Source: Stramenopiles sp. TOSAG23-3
Taxonomy: Eukaryota; Sar
Direction of reading: 5' to 3'
DNA: 31,007 bases
Assembly (NCBI GenBank): GCA_900128585.1
Contig: LT642211.1
Coordinates: 1 to 31,007, forward strand
Under the pieces are notes generated by a model, which searched no databases, was not told the origin of the DNA, and worked only from the letters and a program-made list of their open reading frames with translations. Made by a program: the position numbers and the translations under genes. Shown piece after piece: positions 10,401 to 19,017 of the stretch. Within the stretch, counting starts at the first letter, position 1. Each line of letters begins with the position of its first letter.

Positions 10401-10884
10401 ACCAATCACATAATCCGCAGCAGAGGCAAAAATTGTCACATATTGTCCTATTCTTCTGAATTATTTGTGTAGTGCGTTTTTGTTTGCTCAATGGCACAAC
10501 TCTTGTTCCGGGAGGGTTTTTACTACAGGAGCGGAGCGCCCTGGTGTAGTTATAAAATCTTACCGTAACATGTGTCTATAATACTTTATGTTGTACTTCG
10601 TATATTTTTATACAAAAACGACACAATCCGTGCGACGAATTATCGCTGTTGTCTTGAACTCACCTCCCTCCCTTTGTCTTCCAATTTATATCTTTCATGT
10701 GAATTCAACAAAACGTATGGTGTAGAAAGTTCCAAAAATGAACACCTATGTACAAATGGTGGTTGCAACAATGCTTTGAATCATCGGGCTAGTCTCGATC
10801 TCCCAGGCAGTGTATGTTTACTGCGGAGGCCGTCATTTGATTCCAACAAACTTGCTACAGGAAGAGCAGCGCCGTCGTGCACAC
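10401..10884. other. Spacer between convergent genes, holding the 3' UTR of the PPP1R11 homologue
   Basis: This 484-bp stretch lies between the eIF4A stop and the PPP1R11 stop. ORFs across it are overlapping antisense frames without family resemblance. Read on the minus strand it contains the SECIS-like stem-loop listed separately. Confidence 0.6.
10778..10843 (-). promoter_or_regulatory. Candidate SECIS element in the 3' UTR
   Basis: On the minus strand, 42 nt after the TAA of the PPP1R11 homologue, a stem-loop spans 66 nt. Basal stem: GAATCA (10843-10838) with TGATTC (10783-10778). Then ATGA (10836-10833) and CTCC-GCAGT (10828-10820), which pairs with ACTGC-CTG-GGAG (10811-10800) with CTG bulged. 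The apical loop starts with AAA (10819-10817). The 13 nt between ATGA and AAA is the eukaryotic SECIS spacing. GA partners are available at 10796-10795 or 10785-10784. With the latter the quartet would be UGAC/CGAU, but a 10-nt 3' bulge is then needed. Pairing between the quartet and CTCC is imperfect, so this is a candidate only. Confidence 0.5.
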
Positions 10885-11259
10885 TTACGAGCTACTGCCT
10901 TCTGCCCCAGCGTGGTGGTGGCGATGGTGATCATGGTCGTGATCGTGGCCGTGACCACGGTGGTGCTTTTTCTTGGCAGCCTTCTTCGTGGGCCGGGCCC
11001 GCTGCGGACCGCCATCGCTACTATCACTATCAGAGCCACTTCCCTCACTCTCCGTATCGCTCTCGTCAAACGCTTTGGGCTTATGGTATATTCAGCATTT
11101 CTTGCTGGATTTTCGCCCCAAATTTTCATTGTCTACAACACTTTCGTCCCAAGTCAACGTCGCACGCGGACGAAGTTGAAGCGTGTACGTAGGTGCCGGC
11201 TGTGGCTCGGCCGCAGCCGTTATGGTTCTACTCGCATTGCTAAGTTCTCTATTCTCCAT
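10885..11259 (-). CDS. PPP1R11: Protein phosphatase 1 inhibitor-3 (PPP1R11 family) with in-frame TGA, probable selenoprotein
   Basis: Small, largely disordered regulator that binds protein phosphatase-1 and, in other eukaryotes, takes part in the SDS22/PP1 complex. The ATG at 11259 sits in a strong ACCATGG context. Fifty-five codons lead into the family core WDESVVDNENLGRKSSKKC. Codon 56 is TGA (11094-11092). The same frame then continues IYHKPKAFDESDTESE, an Asp/Ser-rich stretch, a Lys cluster and a His/Asp-rich tail (HGHDHDHDH) to TAA at 10887-10885. The total is 124 aa, close to the roughly 107-126 aa of plant and human proteins. In plants, yeast and human the position held by TGA is a cysteine (KCC-I-F/Y), so Cys-to-selenocysteine replacement is the natural reading. 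A SECIS-like stem-loop lies downstream. The frame is also open upstream of 11259, to 11406, without family resemblance. Alternatives are a nonsense mutation, sequencing error or simple readthrough. The homology is firm; selenocysteine is inferred. Confidence 0.85.
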
Positions 11260-12189
11260 GGTATGCAACACAATAAAAATCCCAAGGGGGCTAAACTGAT
11301 TTATCACCAGATGCTGTAGCAATATATGTTTCGTCAAGGTACTTAATAAGCGTTGGGATGGACAGTATCTACGTTTCAGTTTTAAATTACTTATCTCTTC
11401 TTTCATTTTTTTTCTTCATCTTCTTCTCTATCTTCTTCTTCTTCTTTGGTGGTGGTGGAGGAAATAAAACTGTTTCATCAAAAACAATATTTTATATTCT
11501 AATATATATTTAGATAGATAAACCATTATACTTATATAATATTTATATGAAAATCAAGAATAAAACCATGGGAAATCTTAATAGTATGTATATGTATACT
11601 AAGTGAAAATATTGAAATATTATATTTGTTCATCATGATGTATACTACATATAGTACATTAAAAATACAAGTATTACAATAATAATAATATTTTTGAAAA
11701 AAAGAGGAGAGGAGAGAAGAGAAGAGAAGAGAGGAGGACAGAGGAGAAGAACAAGAAGAAGAAGTAATGAAGAAGAATGAAGGAGAAGAAGAAGAAAAGG
11801 AAAAAAAGAGAAGAAGAAGAAGAAGACAAAGAAGAAGAAGAAAAAAAAAAGAAGAAGAGAAGAAGAAGAAGAAGAAGAAGAAGAAAGAAAGAAGAAGAAA
11901 GAAAGAAGAAGAAAGAAGAGAAGACACCACTATATAATTTTTTTATTATTGTTAGTAGAAGAGATAGACTACGGTACATTTGCTTCTTCTACTATTCTCT
12001 TCTTCTGCTTCATTAAATAACGAAACGAACGAACGAGACAATATAAATAAACAAACAAATGCAATGCTAATACAAAACAAGATAGAATAAGGAAAACAGA
12101 TACCTTGAACAAACATTGTGGAAAAGAAACAAATTGCCATCAAGTTGTTTCTAATAAAATTTAGAGGGCCAGTCGAAGACGCAGAAACG
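11260..12189. other. Divergent spacer with GAA/GA-rich microsatellite
   Basis: This region carries the promoters of the PPP1R11 homologue (-) and the L,D-transpeptidase-like gene (+). An imperfect GAA/GGA/GA tract occupies about 11698-11925; it gives long Lys/Glu or Ser/Phe frames that are compositional artefacts. The rest is AT-rich and holds no supported gene. Confidence 0.6.
11698..11925. repeat. GAA/GA-rich microsatellite tract
   Basis: About 230 bp of nearly uninterrupted purine on the plus strand, made of GAA, GAGA and AAAG units. Such mirror-symmetric purine tracts can form triplex DNA. No function is claimed. Confidence 0.9.
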
Positions 12190-13110
12190 ATGGGGAGGGG
12201 GGAGGGTTTGCTTCGGGGTTGTGTGCTGTCTCTTTGTGTGTTGATGGTTGCTAGTGGTGGTGTTATCAAAGACGGTGCGATGCCAGATCCTTTCCGCCGT
12301 ATTTTGCGGGAGTTTACCCCCGCAATGCAAGGAAATGATGTCATTATTCTGCAGCACTTGCTGAACCGTAGTTCTAGTGAAACGAGCCTGGTTGCAACGG
12401 GACTGTACGACAAGGCGACCGTCGAGGCCGTCGTTAACTTTCAGCACTTGCACAAACCTTCGTCGGAAAAAGGCGTGTTTGGAGCCAACGAAGCCATTGC
12501 CCTTTTGGAATGCTGCAGCGACGATGGGTACACGGACGATGGGATCCCCGCACGAGTGAAAGGTTATATGTATAAGGTCCACGTAAAAGTAAACCAGAAC
12601 CGATCGTTTGAGCACAATGCCACGTTGTACGATGCAGACGGCGGTTACCTGTTTTCCTTCCGAGTCCGCCTTCACGGGCACTCCAGTGTGGTAAAGAACA
12701 CCACGTGGCCGTCTTACACGACCGACGTTGGTCGGAATCAATTTAGTAGCGGCGGCAACACGCCTACCGGCCTGATGAGTTTCGACCTGAATTCTCCAGA
12801 GGATGTCCCAAAATTATACGGGCCATACCCCGTAAACCGGGCCGTGGCAGGACTCGAAGGGAATGCAAAATTTTTGTTACCGCACATACGCAATGGAATT
12901 CTCATGCACACGGGCGAGTGGCCGGGGTGGCATGCACCCGAGTCAATGCCGAACAGTGCCGGCTGCATTCATTCTTGGCCTGCTAACATCAAATCCGTAT
13001 GGAATATTCTCGTTGGAAAGCTAGGCGTCGTTGTTCATAAAAATACCAATGGAAAGACTCCATACCCTTACAAACCACAAGGTCTCCTCAGCGTTGAGCA
13101 GATCCGCTAA
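12190..13110 (+). CDS. Secreted L,D-transpeptidase-like (YkuD) protein with peptidoglycan-binding domain
   Basis: This is a 306-aa predicted secreted protein. The first ATG in frame is 12190 and gives a signal peptide (GLLRGCVLSLCVLMVASGG). Residues about 40-107 match a PG_binding_1 helix bundle (GNDVIILQHLL...ATGLYDKATVEAVVNFQ...GVFGANEAIALL). Residues about 115-290 resemble the YkuD fold. His240 and Cys259 form the signature MHTG...(S)AGCIHSW, corresponding to the H-x(n)-S-x-G-C active site of L,D-transpeptidases, which cross-link peptidoglycan through a catalytic Cys. The family is mainly bacterial. Its substrate in a eukaryote is unclear: own wall or plastid polymer, bacterial prey or partner peptidoglycan, or a new amide ligation. 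The gene shows no bacterial trait in its surroundings and is flanked by typical eukaryotic spacer DNA. It ends in TAA. I am sure of the family and unsure of the activity. Confidence 0.85.
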   Translation: MGRGEGLLRGCVLSLCVLMVASGGVIKDGAMPDPFRRILREFTPAMQGNDVIILQHLLNRSSSETSLVATGLYDKATVEAVVNFQHLHKPSSEKGVFGANEAIALLECCSDDGYTDDGIPARVKGYMYKVHVKVNQNRSFEHNATLYDADGGYLFSFRVRLHGHSSVVKNTTWPSYTTDVGRNQFSSGGNTPTGLMSFDLNSPEDVPKLYGPYPVNRAVAGLEGNAKFLLPHIRNGILMHTGEWPGWHAPESMPNSAGCIHSWPANIKSVWNILVGKLGVVVHKNTNGKTPYPYKPQGLLSVEQIR

Positions 13111-13247
13111 AAGTCATCGTATTATTAAAATCAAGAAATTGGCTGTTAGGGGGTGGGGGGGGGTGGTACCAATGAAAATATTGTACTTATAATATTTACC
13201 TATATCTATTGGTATAGTAATATATTTTCACCACTGTTTGATGCTAG

Positions 13248-13350
13248 CTTCTCCACGGGAAGTTAGTCGGCGCTCTGTTGGTGTATTATTGCGCCTTGAA
13301 AATACAGCCAATAGCATCACGACACTTCCCCGAATTTCGGATCTAATAAA
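13248..13350 (+). repeat. Dispersed ~100-bp element, copy A
   Basis: Aligns with 21945-22050 over about 100 bp with small gaps. A 24-bp block (ACGGGAAGTTAG...GCTCTGT) is identical, and TAGCATCAC, TTTCGGAT and CTAATAA are shared. GGCGC and GCGCC, 17 nt apart, can pair. Copy B keeps the stem through a G-U pair. It could be a non-coding RNA, a short mobile element or a conserved regulatory site. Confidence 0.7.
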
Positions 13351-13387
13351 GGTACCGTACCGTACCGTACGTGGATTGAGCTGAGCG

Positions 13388-13478
13388 TCTTTCTTTCTTT
13401 CTTTCTTTCTTTCTTTCGACTCTTTCTTTCTTTCTTTCTTTCGACTCTTTCTTTCTTTCTTTCTTTTCTTTCTTTCCT

Positions 13479-13514
<36 letters not shown>

Positions 13515-13515
13515 A
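13388..13515. repeat. TTTC microsatellite
   Basis: A long interrupted TTTC array. Two internal TTTCGACTC interruptions recur with similar spacing, which suggests expansion of a larger unit. Confidence 0.95.
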
Positions 13516-14153
13516 CTTTCTAATATAATAAAACTTTATTATATATACTGAGTATTATTGAATAAAATAATGTAATATTTTTTATAAAATAAATAATATA
13601 TATTTTTGACGTCAATCAATCAATCATCAACAACAACAACAGACCAGCAAATAAAGAAACAGAAAAAATATACTGTAATATTATAAGAAAAAATAATCGC
13701 GACGACGACCGAGGACGAGAAAGGAAGAAGAAGAATAGAAGAGGAGAGAGAGAGGAGAAAGAAGAAGAACCACCCCCCCATAGTAGGTACCTGTACCGGT
13801 AGAACCGACCTTGGTGGTAGGTATAGTATAATAAAATAAGAAAAGAAAAGCCGCCCCCGCCCCCCGCCCCCCCCCTGACGACGACCCGTAACGGAAAGAG
13901 CAAAAGTGGTGGTATTATAATACATATAAAATATACTCAACAAAAAAGTATGTATGAACACGATATACTGTTTACAAAAAAGAGCTAAAGTATATGTTTG
14001 CAATACACCCTTCTTTTCTTTCTTCACGTGTTAGTTTGTTGGATATCAAAAGCATACCACATAGAACGAATTGAAGTTTGTTGTTGTACACGTACAGACA
14101 CGTACATCTGGATACTGTAAGATAGATATATATATATAAAGATCAGCTTGGCC

Positions 14154-15452
14154 ATGCCGGGAAAACGACACAGGAAACGAGCGAAGAGAAAGGGCGAGAC
14201 TGCTGTAAGCGTTTTGGACGCGTTGGAAATACAACAGGCTCTGGTAATAAACAGCGAATGTTCCACGCCTATGTTACGGCAATTCTTTTTCACGGTTCAT
14301 GGGTATCGCGCGGTTGCGAGACAGTGCGTTGATCGTCAATATCTGATTTCTAGAACGATTCAGTCTCTGCATAAATTGTGGAGAGACGAACAAAAGGGTG
14401 GGCACACAAGCGCATGGGAATCGGACGGCGAGGCGAAGGTGTTGTCTATTGCATACATGGTAGAACAGTTTAAAGATCGACTCGTAAAAAGTCACTCTCG
14501 GCAGAACCGGAAGCTTGCGCCGCGCAAACAAAGCAAACGTTTAATGGAAACTGCAACACCGCTGCCGAGGAGACCGAGAGCCACGGAGAGGCGTTTGAAA
14601 CGGAAGCCGTCTAGGTTGCATGAGCACAATCCCGTTACAAGAAACTCCAAACGGTTGAAAAAAACTAATGACAAGCCTGATAGTCAAGCAAAAATCCAAA
14701 AGAAAAAGACCGCAAAGACTTCGACGCAGAAAAAAAACAGCGGAAAGACTTCGGCTGGTAAAGTCCTACTGTCGCCATCTGTGTCCAATAGTTCAGGAGG
14801 ACAAATAACGTCTCAGGCCTTTCAAGAGTTTGTTCAGCAGTACGACGGAGACAACGTCCATGCCATCGATTTTGTAGAGTTCCTTTCCGCGGACAAGGGT
14901 GACAAAGAACGGGCAGTCCTCCCACAAACTGGAAAAAAATTCAAACAAAGGTGGAAAGAGGAAGACGACGCGTATGAAAAAAAGTTGAACCTACGGAGGG
15001 GAAACGAGAAGGTGGGTCCAGGCATTAACACAGGCGCAAGTACAGAAGGCCTGCTCCCAGACACATTTCAGGGTGTAGAATCTTCGCCTGTGCCTTTGGC
15101 AGGCCCGAGCTGTATTGGCCATTGTCCTAGTGTAACGGGAGGACACCGGGGCAACGCGATGTTCGGCAAGGCCTCTAATCTTCAATGCAGCAATTCAAGC
15201 GAATCGACCGATGAGGTGTTGGCTGCCTTTCGAGATGATCTCGTGGAATTAGAAAATATCAAATCGTCAAACAGATTCACCACCATGCACTTGTTTAATA
15301 TGAGTGTTGTCCAAAAAATGTCAGATCAAATCCGGGCGAGTGCGAATGAAATTTTTCAAGACATTCACGGGAAGATTCAAAACCGGACCCATACTTTTCG
15401 CGATTCAGACGAAGAGTACAAATCGGATACGGAAGACTATTGCGTGGCCTAA
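14154..15452 (+). CDS. Unknown basic protein, probably nuclear
   Basis: This is a 432-aa protein that I do not recognise. The ATG at 14154 is chosen because it is the first ATG in the frame and follows a TATATAAA box by about 15 bp. The N terminus is strongly basic (MPGKRHRKRAKRK), followed by a helical Cys-containing region (LRQFFFTVHGYRAVARQCVDR). Residues about 120-210 are Lys/Arg/Ser/Thr-rich with several NLS-like clusters. Residues about 225-285 include an acidic/aromatic segment (FQEFVQQYDGDN). The C-terminal third ends in a predicted helix (about 350-410) and an acidic tail (DSDEEYKSDTEDY). The charge pattern fits a chromatin, nucleolar or RNA-associated factor, but no motif fixes a function. 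It has no signal peptide and ends in TAA. Confidence 0.8.
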   Translation: MPGKRHRKRAKRKGETAVSVLDALEIQQALVINSECSTPMLRQFFFTVHGYRAVARQCVDRQYLISRTIQSLHKLWRDEQKGGHTSAWESDGEAKVLSIAYMVEQFKDRLVKSHSRQNRKLAPRKQSKRLMETATPLPRRPRATERRLKRKPSRLHEHNPVTRNSKRLKKTNDKPDSQAKIQKKKTAKTSTQKKNSGKTSAGKVLLSPSVSNSSGGQITSQAFQEFVQQYDGDNVHAIDFVEFLSADKGDKERAVLPQTGKKFKQRWKEEDDAYEKKLNLRRGNEKVGPGINTGASTEGLLPDTFQGVESSPVPLAGPSCIGHCPSVTGGHRGNAMFGKASNLQCSNSSESTDEVLAAFRDDLVELENIKSSNRFTTMHLFNMSVVQKMSDQIRASANEIFQDIHGKIQNRTHTFRDSDEEYKSDTEDYCVA

Positions 15453-16044
15453 AGCTCTTCGGACCAGAAACGGAGAGATTGTCTCAACGGAGGTGTTTGA
15501 ATTCATATGAAATAATAACAAGAACATGCCAAATATAGGGGGAACACAAAATGTAATTGTCGGAGGTAATGAAAAACAAATTATATAGCCGGCAATGATG
15601 AAACAAAACGGGCGAAACTGCTGTATGGGGCATTATATTAAATTTTAAGATTCGCAAAATGTAAATAACAGCATGAATAAAAAACAAATTATATATTATT
15701 ATACCGGTAGCAATATCATCAATATGATTATAATAGTACACTATCATATGAGATTTGATTTGATACTTACGTACTTTTAGTATAAAAAATAAATAAATTT
15801 TATTAGTATGCTTTAAGACTCTCATGTTATACCAAATTACTATTATAAAGGTGATCTGTATTCAACAAATCGATTCTTCTACCAGTCAAAGTCCCTGAAA
15901 GTTTCATCCTTCAAAAAATGTGGGTTTTTGAAGTTTGGTGGTGGTGTGTTGTTTCAAAAGTATATGCCCCTCAACCCGAAACACCCGAACAAGCCAAAAC
16001 GCGCGACGATGCACACCGAAACTTCAATTCGCCCAGATCGTAAA
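15453..16044. other. AT-rich spacer between convergent genes
   Basis: No supported gene. A copy of the TAGTATGCTTTAAGACTCTC motif lies at about 15804-15824, resembling two copies in the convergent spacer at 3105-3538. The position suggests a shared 3'-end signal or an old repeat. Confidence 0.55.
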
Positions 16045-16434
16045 TTAGCCCTTCTTCTTGCCTTTGCCAGAACTCGTCTTCAGGTTACCGCCAGCGGTCA
16101 ATTTGCCGCCCCTGTCCTTCTTTTGCTTCGAATCAAAGGCCTCTTTCTTCAAAGCGCTTTTGGTGGCACCGAATTCCGACTCGTACTTTGGGCACTCCAC
16201 ATTCTTCCAGTCCAATTTACTGTGTTTGCTGTCAAAGTGCGCCTCCATACTCTTTAAATTGGGCTGTTGGCTAAGGCAAATCTTGCACTTTACGGCAGCT
16301 TTGGCCCCCGCCGTCTTTCTTGCCTTGGCTGCTTTACCACCACCGCCTGCGGCACCATTCCTTTCCTTCGCTGCCTTGTGCTTGCCCGCGATCTCCTTGG
16401 CCGTATGTTTTTGCGCCTTTCCTTTTCTTCCCAT
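16045..16434 (-). CDS. Small C2H2 zinc-finger protein, ZNF706/At2g23090-like
   Basis: This 129-aa, very basic protein starts at the ATG at 16434. A Lys/Ala-rich N terminus (GRKGKAQKHTAKEIAGKHK) resembles the 4F5/SERF-like head of ZNF706-type proteins. A single C2H2 finger follows: CKIC, then H and H in MEAHFDSKHSKLDW. The family is small, conserved and poorly understood; members are linked to translation, ribosome or RNA biology and to protein aggregation. This protein is longer than typical members (about 75-80 aa) because of an extra Lys/Gly-rich tail (about 85-129) ending GKGKKKG. It ends in TAA and is convergent with the preceding gene. Confidence 0.85.
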   Translation of the reverse strand: MGRKGKAQKHTAKEIAGKHKAAKERNGAAGGGGKAAKARKTAGAKAAVKCKICLSQQPNLKSMEAHFDSKHSKLDWKNVECPKYESEFGATKSALKKEAFDSKQKKDRGGKLTAGGNLKTSSGKGKKKG

Positions 16435-17413
16435 CTTGACAATAAATTCGTTACGTCTCTTTCTCTCTCTCTCTTGCGTTCCAGCCTTTATGTTTGATCA
16501 ATTATATTAATCTATATGCGTCTAAGTAACGAAATGGTTACTGATTTCTCCTTTATATATATTTACATTCAGTCGTCTATATCTTCTTTTCGTTAGTTGT
16601 TATAATACCAGTAGTTTTGTTGTTCACCAAAACCATAATAGGTGTGGATGTGGTGAGCCCCGCCTCCTCCTCCTCCTCCCCCGTCCCCCGCCCACCAATA
16701 AAAAAATACAATTAGAAAAAACTATACACACAGCATCATCTATTATAGTAGTGTACTCTCCTAGCCATAATTGGGAATTTCAATATAATATAAACATAGC
16801 AAAGAGCACAGCAGGAAGGAAGGCAGGAAAGAAGGAAGAAGGAAGGAGGCAAGCACAGGGCACAGGCAAACTAAAAAACAAGAAGAATTGAATGAACCAA
16901 AAAAAACCAAATCAAATAAAATAATCAACAAAGAATGAATGAATATATAAATAGTAGTCGTCGTCCATAGTAATATAGCTATAGCTAATACGTATTATAT
17001 AGCAGGCAAACAAAAAAAAGGAATAAATGAATATGAAAATAGTAGTCTAAGTACTCACAGAATACACAATACGGTATGAAATTATTATATATTATACACA
17101 CAGTATAGAACCGACTAGCAAATAAAAAATAAAAATAATTGGCGCGCGGTTTTTGAACTACCCTTCTCTTCTTCTCGTTGTACGTAGGTGTTCAGAATTA
17201 AGGTTTTGTCATTGCTTCTTCTTTTCTTTCTTTCTTCTTCATTCTTGTGTCTTCGGGTGTACCAAGTATAATTTAATAGTCTATCAAAATACCTTGGTAT
17301 AATAAACATAATAATAAAATTATTATTAGATGTGGTCTAGTGTTTTTTTTTATTTTTATCTATTCTTACGGTACTGGCGTGGTAATAAAAATTATTTAAG
17401 TAAAAAAATGTTC
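16435..17413. other. AT-rich spacer
   Basis: I see no gene. It contains a CT-rich stretch just before the ZNF706-like start (16456-16475), a CCTCCTCC/CCCCGTCCCCCG block near 16668-16690, a GGAA-rich stretch near 16812-16850 and AT dinucleotide patches. Because both flanking genes are on the minus strand, it holds the promoter of the first and the 3' flank of the second. Confidence 0.55.
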
Positions 17414-18532
17414 TTACAGTATTGGGTTTGTATGTGCCCGTGCCCTGGTTGTGGCCAAGAAAGCAGCACTTGCATTGTTCGGCCGATGAATGCTAAACGA
17501 ATTGGACAAGCGCATGTTGGGCCCAGGGCCTGAATAATCTATCGTGTCCGCCAGAAGTCGGGCGGTTGTTGACCGAAAGGCCGTGGTATGGTGGTAGTCC
17601 TGCGTTTGCTGGTTCAGCCTGTGGGGGTCTGCGGGGTTTTGTAAAATCTCTAAGTCTTGGTTGTGGTCAAAATACGCAAGGTCCTTCTTCGAGGTCCCTG
17701 GGTCGGGAACAAGATGTCGGTTCGAGCATGGGTCAATGTACGCCCTGGCTCGCGACCAGGACGCCCGGTCCTGCACGATCGTGTTGGTCTTCGACTTGGA
17801 CTGCATTCGCATGAAGAAAAGCACTTTGTCTCGGTACAAACTTTCGTCGTCCTCTTCCCTCACTTTGAAATGCTGGTCAAACCACGACCCTCTCTTCTTT
17901 CCAATGCCAAATGGCAACAGCTGCTGGTTGCCCCCAGGCTTGGGGTACCCCCCCCGGTCCTTTATCCGCTGTTTCGCACGTGCCACCGCAATCTCCACTT
18001 TCTTCAGCGGGTTGACGTACTCCCGCCTCTTTCCACTATTGGCCGATCCCGCGTCGCTTCTCCGGCCCTCGCTCGGGGCTCCACCCGCCCCTGCCCCTCC
18101 TTCTCCTGCGCCACCCGGCATCTGTTTGTACCTTCTAATTTTTCGACTGTGTTCTAAGGAAGCGTTTGATGTTTTTTTCTTACTAAGGTTACGCCCGGAC
18201 GCCGCCATACTGTGCGCCCTGCTCACCGAGACCGAGCGGTCTTTCAACTGGTGCCTCAGTGTGGGGGAGCTCACCCCCCGGGAGGAGGCCAGCCGCGTCG
18301 GCAGGCCGGCCTTGGAGAAACTCCCCGCGTTCGACGAGGTTTTCCGGGGCTTGGTGTAATCCTGGGGCTTGGTGGAATATTCTGAAATGTAGTCCAAGTG
18401 ACGAAACCGCGACAGTCCCTGAAGAAGGTTCATCGAAGCGCTGCGCTTTACAATTTTCTTCGGTTTCCACGTGTCCATAAGCTCGTCCATGGAAGGCAGG
18501 GTCAACCCTCCTCTCCCAACGGTAGCCGCCAT
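17414..18532 (-). CDS. Unknown basic, low-complexity protein
   Basis: This is a 372-aa protein that I do not recognise. The first ATG in frame is 18532, in a good context (ATCATGGCGG); upstream frame has no ATG. It begins MAATVGRGGLTLPSMDELMDTW. Residues about 20-160 are Ser/Lys/Arg-rich with KKIVKRSAS and SKKKTSN patches. A Gly/Ala run (GGAGEGGAGAGGAPSEG) lies near 145-160. A more ordered part follows (about 215-330), with aromatic and charged residues such as WFDQHFKVREEDDESLYRDK and LAYFDHNQDLEILQNP. The C terminus is Ser/Arg-rich and ends in TAA. There is no signal peptide or membrane segment. A cytoskeletal, ciliary or nuclear role are all possible and none is supported. Confidence 0.8.
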   Translation of the reverse strand: MAATVGRGGLTLPSMDELMDTWKPKKIVKRSASMNLLQGLSRFRHLDYISEYSTKPQDYTKPRKTSSNAGSFSKAGLPTRLASSRGVSSPTLRHQLKDRSVSVSRAHSMAASGRNLSKKKTSNASLEHSRKIRRYKQMPGGAGEGGAGAGGAPSEGRRSDAGSANSGKRREYVNPLKKVEIAVARAKQRIKDRGGYPKPGGNQQLLPFGIGKKRGSWFDQHFKVREEDDESLYRDKVLFFMRMQSKSKTNTIVQDRASWSRARAYIDPCSNRHLVPDPGTSKKDLAYFDHNQDLEILQNPADPHRLNQQTQDYHHTTAFRSTTARLLADTIDYSGPGPNMRLSNSFSIHRPNNASAAFLATTRARAHTNPIL

Positions 18533-18894
18533 GATGGTAAGGGAGAAAACGGACGGGCAACCACAAAAATAAATATGCTGTGCGACTTTTAAGAGGACAA
18601 ACGGGATCAAGACAAACCGACAATTTTAATAAATAAGCAATACCTATATAACTCTCTTTTTTTCTACAAAATATTCATTCGAAAACTAGAAATACCACAG
18701 TGATTGAATAAGTTTAATATAATAATATTATTATTATTTTTTATAATAATAATAACGGATCGATCGCGATCATCTTCTTCTTCTACCTGGTACTACCAAG
18801 GTACAATCGATCATCATCATCACATCATCAAATCATCATTATTTATTAATTATAATAATAAATTCTCTCGTCGATCGATCCTCCCTCCTCCTCT

Positions 18895-18898
18895 TGTT

Positions 18899-18970
<72 letters not shown>

Positions 18971-19017
18971 TTTCTTTCTTTCTTTCTTTCTTCTCTTTCT
19001 TTCTTTCTTTCTTTCGA
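18895..19017. repeat. TTTC microsatellite
   Basis: About 120 bp of TTTC repeats with few interruptions. It is the same unit as the array at 13388-13515. Confidence 0.95.

Larger units (their letters stand above)
13111..14153. other. Repeat-rich spacer
   Basis: There is no supported gene. It holds a G-rich run (13149-13166), one copy of the roughly 100-bp dispersed element (about 13248-13350), a TACCG tandem (13351-13370), a TTTC microsatellite (13388-13515) and a C-run block (13852-13877). A TATATATATAAA-like box at about 14128-14139 lies just before the start of the next gene. Confidence 0.6.

Noticed and set aside
11092-11094. TGA as a reassigned sense codon across the genome
   Set aside because: All the other genes keep long frames under the standard code with no internal TGA, so general reassignment is unlikely.
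10833-11129. 98-aa minus-strand ORF overlapping the PPP1R11 homologue
   Set aside because: It lies in another frame, with low-complexity Thr/Ile/Arg sequence and no family resemblance. The frame carrying IYHKPKAFDES and the His-rich tail is the conserved one.
10572-11319. Plus-strand ORFs of 206 and 169 aa
   Set aside because: They are antisense to the PPP1R11 homologue and its 3' flank, have no recognisable domain, and their composition reflects the opposite coding strand.
11532-12016. Ser/Phe-rich and Lys/Glu-rich ORFs across the GAA tract
   Set aside because: They are produced by a microsatellite that is open in several frames and show no gene-like features.
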